This document shows positions 15,256-21,657 of a stretch of DNA of 21,752 bases, in pieces. Location: contig VSND01000006.1 of the NCBI GenBank assembly GCA_009774145.1, positions 102,052 to 123,803 of the forward strand, given 5' to 3'. The number at the start of each line of letters is the position of its first letter. Position 1 is the stretch's first letter. A program made the translations under genes and the position numbers. The DNA comes from Lachnospiraceae bacterium. GTDB taxonomy: Bacteria > Bacillota > Clostridia > Lachnospirales > Lachnospiraceae. The notes under the pieces were generated by a model. That model saw only the letters and a program-made list of their open reading frames with translations, searched no databases and was not told the DNA's origin.

Positions 15256-15396
15256 TCATAACGCAAAAAGGGGCATTCTGCCCCTTTTTCGTTCTCTATA
15301 AACGGCACTGAATTCCTGCACGCACAAAGCTTTGATCTCTGTGCCGTTTATCATACTTTTCCGACAATTTTCAAATGCCAGATATATAAATTTCAT
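15256..15396 (-). CDS. possible 46-residue ORF after the ABC ATPase gene
   Basis: An ATG at 15396, four bases after the ATPase stop, has AGGGGAAG about six bases upstream and opens a frame beginning MKFIYLAFENCRKSMINGTE. I recognise no family. Its last codons run through the strong terminator hairpin (15265-15289), and an 11-bp dyad lies inside it, which argues that the frame is accidental or a remnant. Confidence 0.2.
   Translation of the reverse strand: MKFIYLAFENCRKSMINGTEIKALCVQEFSAVYRERKRGRMPLFAL
15265..15289. terminator. strong bidirectional intrinsic terminator after the ABC operon
   Basis: AAAAAGGGGCA and TGCCCCTTTTT form a perfect 11-bp stem around TTC. The A run and T run make it a good terminator in both directions. 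It ends the cobalamin-controlled operon before the MATE remnant. Confidence 0.9.
15298..15351. repeat. perfect 11-bp inverted repeat with internal palindrome
   Basis: ATAAACGGCAC (15298-15308) and GTGCCGTTTAT (15341-15351) are exact reverse complements separated by 32 bases, which contain the palindrome CAAAGCTTTG and a secondary GCACA/TGTGC pairing. It lies between the ATPase stop codon and the strong terminator. There is no T run after it. It could be a second stem protecting the mRNA end, a protein-binding site, or a remnant. Confidence 0.6.
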
Positions 15397-15399
15397 GGA

Positions 15400-16494
15400 T
15401 TACTTCCCCTGTCTCTTCGCATACTCCATCAGTTCCGTCAGCTCCTGATAGAATTCCCCTGTCTCCAGTTCATCCATCGTACAGATTACCTGCCTGCACG
15501 CATCGATCAGCTCTTTCGCCCTTTTCATGGCCTTTTCATCGATTCTGCAGAACGCCTTCACGCTGACCACCTCTGCCGCCAACGCTTTTGCAGACGGATA
15601 GTCCAGGTCATTTTCCCATAGAATCCCGGCGGCGAAAGGAATCCCTTCCCGCTGCAGCCTCCGGTAGACGGCCGTGCCGGTCCCGTTGCCGGAGAGGACC
15701 AGCACCTCCGGCTTTCCCTGTACCGGCTCCAGCTCCAGATTGCCGGTCCGTTCATCATAAGAGCCGGCAGTCATCTGGTACAGCTTTTGAATATATCCTT
15801 CGGAAAAGATCTCTTCCGGCGTTCCGAGCCGGTCGATCCGATCGCCCCGTACACAGGCAATCTTATCAGAAATCCGTCCTGCCAGATCCAGCTCGTGGAG
15901 GGACATGATGACCGACAGATTCCGGGTCCTGGACATGTTCTGGATAATGGATAAAAATTCCAGCTTGTATTTCATATCCAGAAAGGAAGTCGGTTCGTCC
16001 AGCACGATAATTTCCGGCTCCTGGCAGATGGCACGGGCCAGCATGACGCGTTGCTTCTGTCCGTCGCTGGTCTGCGTAAAATCCCGGTCCGCCAGTTCTT
16101 CAATATGAACCAGTTCCATGGACTCCCGGACGATCCGACGATCCGCTTCTGACAATACTCCGAATTTCCCGGTGTAGGGATAGCGGCCCGTCGCCACCAC
16201 GTCCTCACAGGTCATCAGTTCCGGACGCACCCGCCCGGTAAGAACTACGGAAAGCTTTTTTGAAAGCTCTTTTCCCGAAAGCTCCTGCATCTTTTTTCCG
16301 TCCAGATACACCATACCTTCAAGAGGCGCAAGCTGACGGATGATGCTCTTTAAGATCGTTGTCTTTCCTGCTCCGTTTGGCCCGATCAGGGTAAGGATCT
16401 CTCCTCTTTTCAGCCGGATCCCGATATTTTTGATCAGCGGAACGCCCTCATAGCCTACGGTCAGGCCCTCGGTATAAAAATAAAACTCTTCCAT
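15400..16494 (-). CDS. FecE/BtuD-type ABC transporter ATPase with extra C-terminal domain
   Basis: This is the ATPase of an iron-siderophore/heme/cobalamin-type importer. Walker A is GPNGAGKT (38-45), the signature region reads TSDGQKQRVMLARAI (142-156) in place of the usual LSGGQ, Walker B with its Glu is IIVLDEPTSFLD (162-173), and the switch His is in MSLHELDL. The ATPase module ends near residue 255. The remaining 110 residues (LVLSGNGTGTAVYRRLQREG, then GILWENDLDYPSAKALAAEV) form a separate alpha/beta domain with a Gly-rich start, which I recall on some clostridial iron-complex ATPases; its function is unknown. The start at 16494 lies five bases after the permease stop codon. The open frame continues upstream, but there it is only a shadow of the permease gene. 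Confidence 0.9.
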   Translation of the reverse strand: MEEFYFYTEGLTVGYEGVPLIKNIGIRLKRGEILTLIGPNGAGKTTILKSIIRQLAPLEGMVYLDGKKMQELSGKELSKKLSVVLTGRVRPELMTCEDVVATGRYPYTGKFGVLSEADRRIVRESMELVHIEELADRDFTQTSDGQKQRVMLARAICQEPEIIVLDEPTSFLDMKYKLEFLSIIQNMSRTRNLSVIMSLHELDLAGRISDKIACVRGDRIDRLGTPEEIFSEGYIQKLYQMTAGSYDERTGNLELEPVQGKPEVLVLSGNGTGTAVYRRLQREGIPFAAGILWENDLDYPSAKALAAEVVSVKAFCRIDEKAMKRAKELIDACRQVICTMDELETGEFYQELTELMEYAKRQGK

Positions 16495-16499
16495 ACGCC

Positions 16500-17513
16500 T
16501 TACTCTGCTTTCCCTTTCTTTCGCCGGATCATGATAAAGATCACGATGGGCGCTCCAAATACAGCCGTTACCGTGCTGATACTCAACTCCGTAGGCGCAA
16601 ACAGAATTCTCGCCAGCAGATCGCACAAAAGGCAGAAGACCGCTCCCCCCAGAAAGCAGCCCGGAATCATCAGAATCGGCTTCGTCGTCCGGAACAGGCT
16701 CTTCACCAGATGCGGCACCGCGATCCCCACAAAGGAGACCGGTCCGGCAAATGCGGTCACACAGGCCGACAGCACGCTGGACAGGACTACGAGCAGGGAA
16801 CGGAACAGCGGAATATTGACCCCCATATTTCTGGCATAGGCTTCTCCCATCTGATAGGCGCTGATGGGCTTGGACATGAAAAATACCATAAGAAACGACA
16901 AAAAGGTGACGGCCGACAGAAGTATGACATTTTCCCAGCTGATCCCGGAAAAGCTGCCTTTTGACCAGTTGTGCAGATTCACAATATTGGAATCGTCTGC
17001 AAAGGTCACGATAAAATCTGTCACCGCGGAACAGATATAGCCGATCATCACGCCGCTCACGATCAGCATGGACATCCGATCCATCATACGGGACATCAGG
17101 AGAACAAAACCCATGGAGATCATGGCCCCCACGAAAGCGGCTGCGATCATCACCATGGAACTTACATGAACGGCTCGCCCCAGAGAACACACCATCACCA
17201 GAGCCACCACCAGCTTCGCTCCGGAAGATATCCCAAGAATAAAGGGGCCTGCAATGGGATTTTGAAAAAAGGTCTGCAGCAGATATCCGGACAGCGCCAG
17301 CGCTCCTCCGAGAACGGCCGCTGCCAGCGCCCGGGGAAACCGGATCTCCATAATGATATCCGTAAATGTCCCGTCTGCTTCTCTGCCTCCAAGAATGTTC
17401 AGCACCTCTCCCAGGGGAATCCTCACGCTTCCTGCACACAGATTCAGCGCCAGAAAAAAAAGCGTCAGAGTTCCCAGTATCATAAATGACAGTACATATC
17501 GTTTGTTTTTCAT
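16500..17513 (-). CDS. FecCD/BtuC-type ABC transporter permease
   Basis: This 337-residue integral membrane protein belongs to the FecCD family, which imports iron-siderophores, heme, cobalamin and related metal chelates. It shows about nine to ten hydrophobic helices and the family landmarks: an N-terminal helix with LTLFFLALNLCAGSVRIPLG, FPRALAAAVLGGALALSGYL, the GPFILGISSGAKLVVAL segment, and the coupling region FVGIAVPHLVKSLF with the GCFLGGAVFCLLCDLLAR helix behind it. It presumably acts as a homodimer, since only one permease gene is present. It starts three bases after the binding-protein stop codon. The family does not by itself fix the substrate. Confidence 0.94.
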   Translation of the reverse strand: MKNKRYVLSFMILGTLTLFFLALNLCAGSVRIPLGEVLNILGGREADGTFTDIIMEIRFPRALAAAVLGGALALSGYLLQTFFQNPIAGPFILGISSGAKLVVALVMVCSLGRAVHVSSMVMIAAAFVGAMISMGFVLLMSRMMDRMSMLIVSGVMIGYICSAVTDFIVTFADDSNIVNLHNWSKGSFSGISWENVILLSAVTFLSFLMVFFMSKPISAYQMGEAYARNMGVNIPLFRSLLVVLSSVLSACVTAFAGPVSFVGIAVPHLVKSLFRTTKPILMIPGCFLGGAVFCLLCDLLARILFAPTELSISTVTAVFGAPIVIFIMIRRKKGKAE

Positions 17514-17516
17514 TGT

Positions 17517-18662
17517 CTACTCCAACTGGTACAGATAAGTCATATCACCCCTGCCTGTGAGCATTTTATGCAGGTCGGATATAATCGTCCCAAGCTCCAT
17601 GGAGGACTGATACAGATTTTTGGTGGTACAGTAGACGTTGCCCTCCTGCACCGCCCGGAACTTTTCCAGAAGACTGCTTTTTTCCAGCAGCTCCTCTATG
17701 GAGGACAGCTCCTCTGTGGTGGTGCTGTTATAGATGATATAATCTGCGTCTTTGGCCGCCGCATAGAATTCCTCCATCTGCATGGTCACATTGGAGGAAG
17801 CCGTATCCTCTTCCTCTCCCAGATGCTCGAACACATAACTGCCCCCCGCCATTGTGATCATCTTCGGCAGATAGTCGGAAGAACGGCGCACATTGACTTC
17901 GCCGTTGGTCGAAATATAGAAAAAAGCCACTGTACTTCCCGTCTTTTCTTCCTGATCGACAGCCTCAAAGGCCCGAACCTCTTCTTCAAAGGCTTTTTTC
18001 GCTTCTTCTTCTTTCCCCACCAGCACGCCATACAGCCGGACCCATTCTGTCCGGCCAAGAGGATTGCTCTCATAGCTGGAATAATCCACCAGCACAGGAA
18101 CCTTCAGTTTCTCCAGCTGCTCCTTCACCTCCGGCGTATGATAGATCATCGTATTTTCCACTGCCAGCCCGCAGCCCTTCGACACGATCTGCTCATAATC
18201 AGGCGCCGAATAACTGCCTGCATGAAGGATCTCTCCGCGCTCCATGGCCGCTCTGGCCTCCTCTATGTACCAAGAATCTGCCCTTAAACCGGAAAATCCA
18301 ACCCGATCCAGCGCATCCAGCGACACGAACATATCCATAACCGCAGACGCCACCAGATAAATATGTTCAATGGGCTGCTGCAGAACCACAATATCCTCAC
18401 TCAGATCCGACGGGGCCTCCTTCCCCTCCGGCACCACCAGATAACGGCCGTCCTGAACAATGGTCAGAAGCTCATAGCCTCCTTCATACCTGTCCACCTG
18501 AAATTCTGTGGCATAGCGAAGTTCCATGCTGCTGTCCCAGACAAGCTCTGCACTGATATTTTTATTATCGGGGGAGTCCGTGCTCTGCTGTCTGGCCATG
18601 CAGGCGGTCAGAACACATACGGACAGGATCATCAGGCCTGCCGCCATCCACTTCTTTTTCAT
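17517..18662 (-). CDS. FecB/BtuF-type substrate-binding lipoprotein
   Basis: The 381-residue protein begins with a lipoprotein signal peptide ending LTAC (Cys21), which anchors it outside the membrane. The rest resembles Peripla_BP_2 binding proteins for siderophores, heme and cobalamin: two alpha/beta lobes, with VDMFVSLDALDRVGF-like text in the first lobe and DADYIIYNSTTTEEL and RAVQEGNVYCTTKNLYQSS in the second. It captures the ligand for the permease encoded next. Its ATG overlaps the stop codon of the NEAT-like gene (ATGA), so the two are probably translationally coupled. Ligand-contact residues cannot be read from sequence alone. Confidence 0.92.
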   Translation of the reverse strand: MKKKWMAAGLMILSVCVLTACMARQQSTDSPDNKNISAELVWDSSMELRYATEFQVDRYEGGYELLTIVQDGRYLVVPEGKEAPSDLSEDIVVLQQPIEHIYLVASAVMDMFVSLDALDRVGFSGLRADSWYIEEARAAMERGEILHAGSYSAPDYEQIVSKGCGLAVENTMIYHTPEVKEQLEKLKVPVLVDYSSYESNPLGRTEWVRLYGVLVGKEEEAKKAFEEEVRAFEAVDQEEKTGSTVAFFYISTNGEVNVRRSSDYLPKMITMAGGSYVFEHLGEEEDTASSNVTMQMEEFYAAAKDADYIIYNSTTTEELSSIEELLEKSSLLEKFRAVQEGNVYCTTKNLYQSSMELGTIISDLHKMLTGRGDMTYLYQLE

Positions 18663-19225
18663 CTTCTGCCCATTCTCTTTCTTTTATTTACACAGGAAAC
18701 AGTCATACAGATCAGAATAACCAGAAACACCATACCGACGACCTTCCTGGCCGCTGCCTGAGGCGTCTCATTTTTGGACATAACTCCATCCAGATCAAAC
18801 GTCAGCTGATAGGCAATCTCATGGGGCGTGCTCATGGCCGTTGTATCCGCCACGACCTCCATGGGCTCGTTGAATACTGTAATGGGAATTTCAAATGTAG
18901 AATAGCCTTCTTCTGAAAGAGGCAGATACTTTTTGCCGTCCACCAGCATATAGTCATAATGGGAACTGCTCCACTGGATCCTGGCATACGCGTGTCCGTC
19001 CAGCACCGTCAGCCCCGCCGGAGAACTCACCGTCGTTCTTCCTGTTCCGCCTGTCAACTCCACTTCTATGGCATATTCTCCATCCTCCATCTCAATGAGC
19101 GCCGCCTCCGGGCCTTCTGTCCCTTCCGCCCCAAGAACAGACAGGCGCACAGCCAGAAGACTTATGCCCAGAAGAACTGCATATGCCGGTATTCTGAATT
19201 TCCAAAACCGTATTCCTTTTTTCAT
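18659..19225 (-). CDS. membrane-anchored extracellular protein with NEAT-like (iron-transport-associated) domain
   Basis: The 188-residue protein has an N-terminal signal or anchor helix (IPAYAVLLGISLLAVRLSVL), one beta-rich outer domain of about 110 residues, and a C-terminal helix (VVGMVFLVILICMTVSCV) followed by a basic stop-transfer tail. The outer domain (DGEYAIEVELTGGTGRTTVS, then YDYMLVDGKKYLPLSEEG) resembles domains repeatedly found beside clostridial FecBCD transporters and labelled NEAT-like or iron-transport-associated. I do not see a textbook YxxxY heme motif, so heme binding is only a guess. The ATG at 19225 has GGAG eight bases upstream; a GTG at 19234 is too close to that site. 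Its stop codon overlaps the binding-protein start, so it probably hands ligand to the importer. Confidence 0.75.
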   Translation of the reverse strand: MKKGIRFWKFRIPAYAVLLGISLLAVRLSVLGAEGTEGPEAALIEMEDGEYAIEVELTGGTGRTTVSSPAGLTVLDGHAYARIQWSSSHYDYMLVDGKKYLPLSEEGYSTFEIPITVFNEPMEVVADTTAMSTPHEIAYQLTFDLDGVMSKNETPQAAARKVVGMVFLVILICMTVSCVNKRKRMGRR

Positions 19226-19257
19226 AGTGATCACTCCAGTCCTGAAATATAAATGTA

Positions 19258-19298
19258 AGGCTGCCGCAGAATAAAGCCTTCAGCTTCTGCGGCAGCCT
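19258..19298. terminator. 14-bp perfect hairpin between the two NEAT-like genes
   Basis: AGGCTGCCGCAGAA and TTCTGCGGCAGCCT are perfect arms around a 13-base loop. On the minus strand it is followed by TACATTTATATTT, an interrupted T run. With no room for a promoter before the next gene, it probably allows partial read-through and sets a lower level for the ABC genes, or protects the upstream mRNA. Confidence 0.6.
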
Positions 19299-19334
19299 CC
19301 GAATGCTCATCATTCAAAGTCCGATATGTATGCT

Positions 19335-19928
19335 CTATTCCAGCTTCTCGGGATTCGTAACACAGACCTTATGATCGTACCAGTTTCCTTTTGTTCCGAT
19401 CAGTGCCAGGTCAAATTCTTCCTCCAGCGCCGGAACCGGGATATCAAATCCGTAGACCTCTTCTGTCATACCGTCGCTGTAGGTAACGGAATCGACCGTC
19501 GGCTCCAGAAGCACTGCTCCATCCCTGCGCGCATCCTCTGCAAGCCCGGGAAACAGATTCACAATATTTTTGGAAGCCAGAGAGACATGTATCACCATCT
19601 CACCGTTTTCCACCGTCAGTGTACCTTTTCCATCACATGCCTCGCTGATGTGAAACATGCTGCTGTCCGTATTAAACTCCGCCGTATAGACGCCATCCTC
19701 CAGTGCCGTTGCCGGTACGGCCGCTTTTTCCTCCGGCGCTTCTGTCTCTGCGTCAGAAACCGCTTCCGGTTCCGATGCCCCTGCCGCCTCCTGATCCTCT
19801 GCCAGTTCCTGTGATTCTGCTGTCTTATGATCTCCTGCCCCTTCCCGGCCGTCCGGGGACATACAGCCGGTCAGAAGTGTGGCTGCTGCAACAGCTGCAC
19901 TGACGAATCTGATGATTTTTCTTTTCAT
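19335..19928 (-). CDS. lipoprotein with NEAT-like/iron-transport-associated domain
   Basis: The 197-residue protein has a lipoprotein signal peptide ending LLTGC (Cys22), an acidic Glu/Ala-rich linker (to about residue 75), and a folded domain of about 115 residues (EDGVYTAEFNTDSSMFHISE, GKGTLTVENGEMVIHVSLAS, YGFDIPVPALEEEFDLALIG). I recall this domain beside cobalt/iron transport genes in Lachnospiraceae; its ligand is not established to my knowledge. I chose the ATG at 19928 because it starts the signal peptide and has GGAATTGGAAAT upstream; the longer frame adds an unrelated tail. It lies 61 bases after the chelatase gene, under the same riboswitch. The linker would hold the domain away from the membrane. 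Confidence 0.75.
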   Translation of the reverse strand: MKRKIIRFVSAAVAAATLLTGCMSPDGREGAGDHKTAESQELAEDQEAAGASEPEAVSDAETEAPEEKAAVPATALEDGVYTAEFNTDSSMFHISEACDGKGTLTVENGEMVIHVSLASKNIVNLFPGLAEDARRDGAVLLEPTVDSVTYSDGMTEEVYGFDIPVPALEEEFDLALIGTKGNWYDHKVCVTNPEKLE

Positions 19929-19989
19929 ATTTCCAATTCCTGTTTTCCTGCTGTCCGTCCATCTTATTCTTCCGGCAGACAACTGACTT

Positions 19990-21234
19990 TTATTCCATTA
20001 CTGCTGCCGTATGCGCAACATACAGATCCTGTATCGCCGGAATCCGGCCAAGTCCTGCGATCTGCACATCCACACTGTCAAATTTACCGGATGCTGTAAA
20101 CATGCTTTTCCAGGAATCCTCATCGCCACCGGCCATATCATTGTTCGCATGATCTCCTGCCACTACCATCAGCGGACGCAGGATTACTTTGCGGTAGCCG
20201 CCCCCGGCAACCGCTTCTATGACTGCTTCACAGGCCGTCTCCTCCGGCTCTCCTTCCACCGTTCCGATAAACACATTGTCATATCCAAGATCGTTCATCT
20301 GGGTCTGCATCTGGCTGTAGGAAACCTTTGCCGTATGGGAGGTTCCATGTCCCAGATACACAAATGCAACGCCGTCTTCCTTAGCCGCATCCAGACTGTC
20401 ATAACCGGCATCTTTCACAGCCTCTGCCGTAACCGCCTCTGCAACTGCCTTCTTGTCCGCATTGATGACTGTGGCATCCGTACCCACTTCGCCCAGCAAC
20501 GGCTCTGCAACTTTTACAGACTCAAATTTATCCTTGCAGCCTTCAACAGCTTCCATCAGTTCATCGTACTCTGCACCGTGCATCAGATGAGTGGGCTGCA
20601 CCACAAGATTTTTCACCCCGCTGGCTGCTGCACGGTCCAGCGCCTGCTGCATGTTATCGATCTTCTCATCGTCTCTTGCCTGCACATGGTTGATGATGAT
20701 CTGGGCTGTAAACGCTCTTCTTACAGACCAGTCCGGATTTGCTGCTGCCAGCGCATCCTCGATTCCTTTGATGTCCGCCACGCGGCTGTCATTAAAAGAT
20801 GTACCGAAGCTGACGACCAGAAGTTCATTCTCTCTGATCTCGTCCTGGTTGCGCGGATCGTCTTTGGAAGCATCACCGGTATCTCTGCCGAAGTAATCGG
20901 GATCCGCTTCTTCACCTTCCACAAGCTCCTTCTGCGCATCGGTCAGTGCATCCCACGCCGCCTTCGCCGCCGCACACTGCGCATCGGTTTCGTCGGTTCT
21001 CTGCTGTACATAGATTGCGTCAATCAGAGCAGCTGCTTCATCCGCCTTCTCCTGATCAGAAGCTTCCTCTGATCCTTCCGGCACCTCAGCTTCCTCAGGT
21101 TCCTGTGTTTCCTCTGCAGGGGCAGAATCTGCCGCAGGTTCCGCTGCGGACGGGGTTTCGTTGCTGCCGCATCCGCTCAGACAGAGTGCAAGCGCCAAAA
21201 GCGCGGCCAGCAAAACTGACATGTTTCTTCTCAT
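19990..21234 (-). CDS. cbiK: exported lipoprotein CbiK-type sirohydrochlorin cobaltochelatase
   Basis: CbiK enzymes insert Co2+ into sirohydrochlorin in anaerobic cobalamin synthesis. The CbiK domain fills residues 137-414 (LLVVSFGTSFNDSR onwards) and keeps the three metal/catalytic residues of Salmonella CbiK: His296 (GHG; His145), Glu327 (GTVEGEP; Glu175) and His362 (VAGDHANNDMA; His207). Unlike cytosolic CbiK it has a lipoprotein signal peptide (LALCLSGC, Cys22), a Glu/Ala-rich linker, and a small helical module (EKADEAAALIDAI to AAWDALTDAQKELV, residues 62-105) like the DALTDAQK repeats of Gram-positive surface proteins. It should therefore sit outside the cell; a periplasmic CbiK is known in Desulfovibrio. 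I chose the ATG at 21234 because AAGGAGG precedes it. The gene lies directly behind the cobalamin riboswitch and ahead of two NEAT-like proteins and an ABC importer. Activity as chelatase, dechelatase or carrier is open. Confidence 0.9.
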   Translation of the reverse strand: MRRNMSVLLAALLALALCLSGCGSNETPSAAEPAADSAPAEETQEPEEAEVPEGSEEASDQEKADEAAALIDAIYVQQRTDETDAQCAAAKAAWDALTDAQKELVEGEEADPDYFGRDTGDASKDDPRNQDEIRENELLVVSFGTSFNDSRVADIKGIEDALAAANPDWSVRRAFTAQIIINHVQARDDEKIDNMQQALDRAAASGVKNLVVQPTHLMHGAEYDELMEAVEGCKDKFESVKVAEPLLGEVGTDATVINADKKAVAEAVTAEAVKDAGYDSLDAAKEDGVAFVYLGHGTSHTAKVSYSQMQTQMNDLGYDNVFIGTVEGEPEETACEAVIEAVAGGGYRKVILRPLMVVAGDHANNDMAGGDEDSWKSMFTASGKFDSVDVQIAGLGRIPAIQDLYVAHTAAVME

Positions 21235-21269
21235 ATGGTTCCTCCTTTTTGAACGTCGCAGGCCGTTCT

Positions 21270-21309
21270 GATAAAATATAAAAATGCCCTCCGGAATCTG
21301 GAGAGGCAT
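21270..21309 (-). terminator. intrinsic terminator of the cobalamin riboswitch (expression platform)
   Basis: ATGCC-T-CTCC pairs with GGAGGGCAT (9 bp with one bulged T) and is followed on the minus strand by TTTTATATTTT. It lies between the aptamer and the cbiK Shine-Dalgarno, as expected for control by transcription attenuation. Confidence 0.8.
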
Positions 21310-21436
21310 CTGGTAAGAGGACGCAATGATGCTGTATCTTTTTTGACATCTGCGACCAGTTACTCGTGGCCCCGGGGTCTGCATACCGGTTCCTGCCAGA
21401 ACTCTGATATTCTGACACCGGAACGCTTCCCGAATC

Positions 21437-21612
21437 TTCTGCAGGCAGGTCTCCTGACTTACAGATCCTCACAGCAATGCCGCCTTCCCAATCGCTCAGT
21501 GGCTCTATGGCATCCCGCTCCCTGTTTACAGTGACGAGTTCGCACAGGACTTTCACCTGTTTCCCTTTTCACCGCACTGCCTTCCGGCAGCACAGCACCT
21601 GCATCCCGCTTC
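21437..21612 (-). ncRNA. cobalamin riboswitch
   Basis: The conserved aptamer elements occur in order on the minus strand: GGTGAAAAGGGAA, AAGTCCTGTGCGAACTCGTC, ACTGTAAACAGGGAGC, AGCCACTGAGCGATTGGGAA, and the B12 box AGTCAGGAGACCTGCCT at 21459-21443. The ends are approximate. Binding of adenosylcobalamin should favour the downstream terminator and switch off cbiK and the genes behind it. The rest of the gene-free 518 bases (21235-21752) holds the terminator and Shine-Dalgarno on the gene side and the promoter upstream; beyond 21660 I see nothing clear. Confidence 0.95.
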
Positions 21613-21628
21613 CTGCGAAGCTATACAT

Positions 21629-21657
21629 AATATAGCACACTTCCTTTTGAAATGCAA
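21629..21657 (-). promoter_or_regulatory. promoter of the cobalamin-controlled operon
   Basis: On the minus strand TTGCAT (21657-21652) and TATATT (21634-21629) are separated by exactly 17 bases, and TGC before the -10 makes it extended. It lies about 20 bases upstream of the riboswitch, so the whole aptamer would be transcribed. Confidence 0.75.

Noticed and set aside
15146..15259. A 37-codon frame starting with a hydrophobic stretch (MKVFRVIQILVLMAIYQ), whose ATG overlaps the stop of the 46-codon frame.
   Set aside because: There is no Shine-Dalgarno, it starts right after a strong terminator, and it ends in the decayed area before the MATE remnant.
16495..17439. Upstream extension of the ABC ATPase frame, which would give a protein of about 680 residues.
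   Set aside because: The extra part is Arg/Ser/Gly-rich, antiparallel to nothing known, and lies over the permease gene in another frame. The ATPase module starts cleanly at 16494.
19225..19335. Fur-type operator or separate promoter for the ABC genes.
   Set aside because: I see no convincing -35/-10 pair or Fur-like palindrome in the short gap; the only structure is the 14-bp hairpin.
21095..21556. Open frame running through the riboswitch and into cbiK.
   Set aside because: Its first half is the translated B12 aptamer and its end is an alternative frame of the cbiK signal region.
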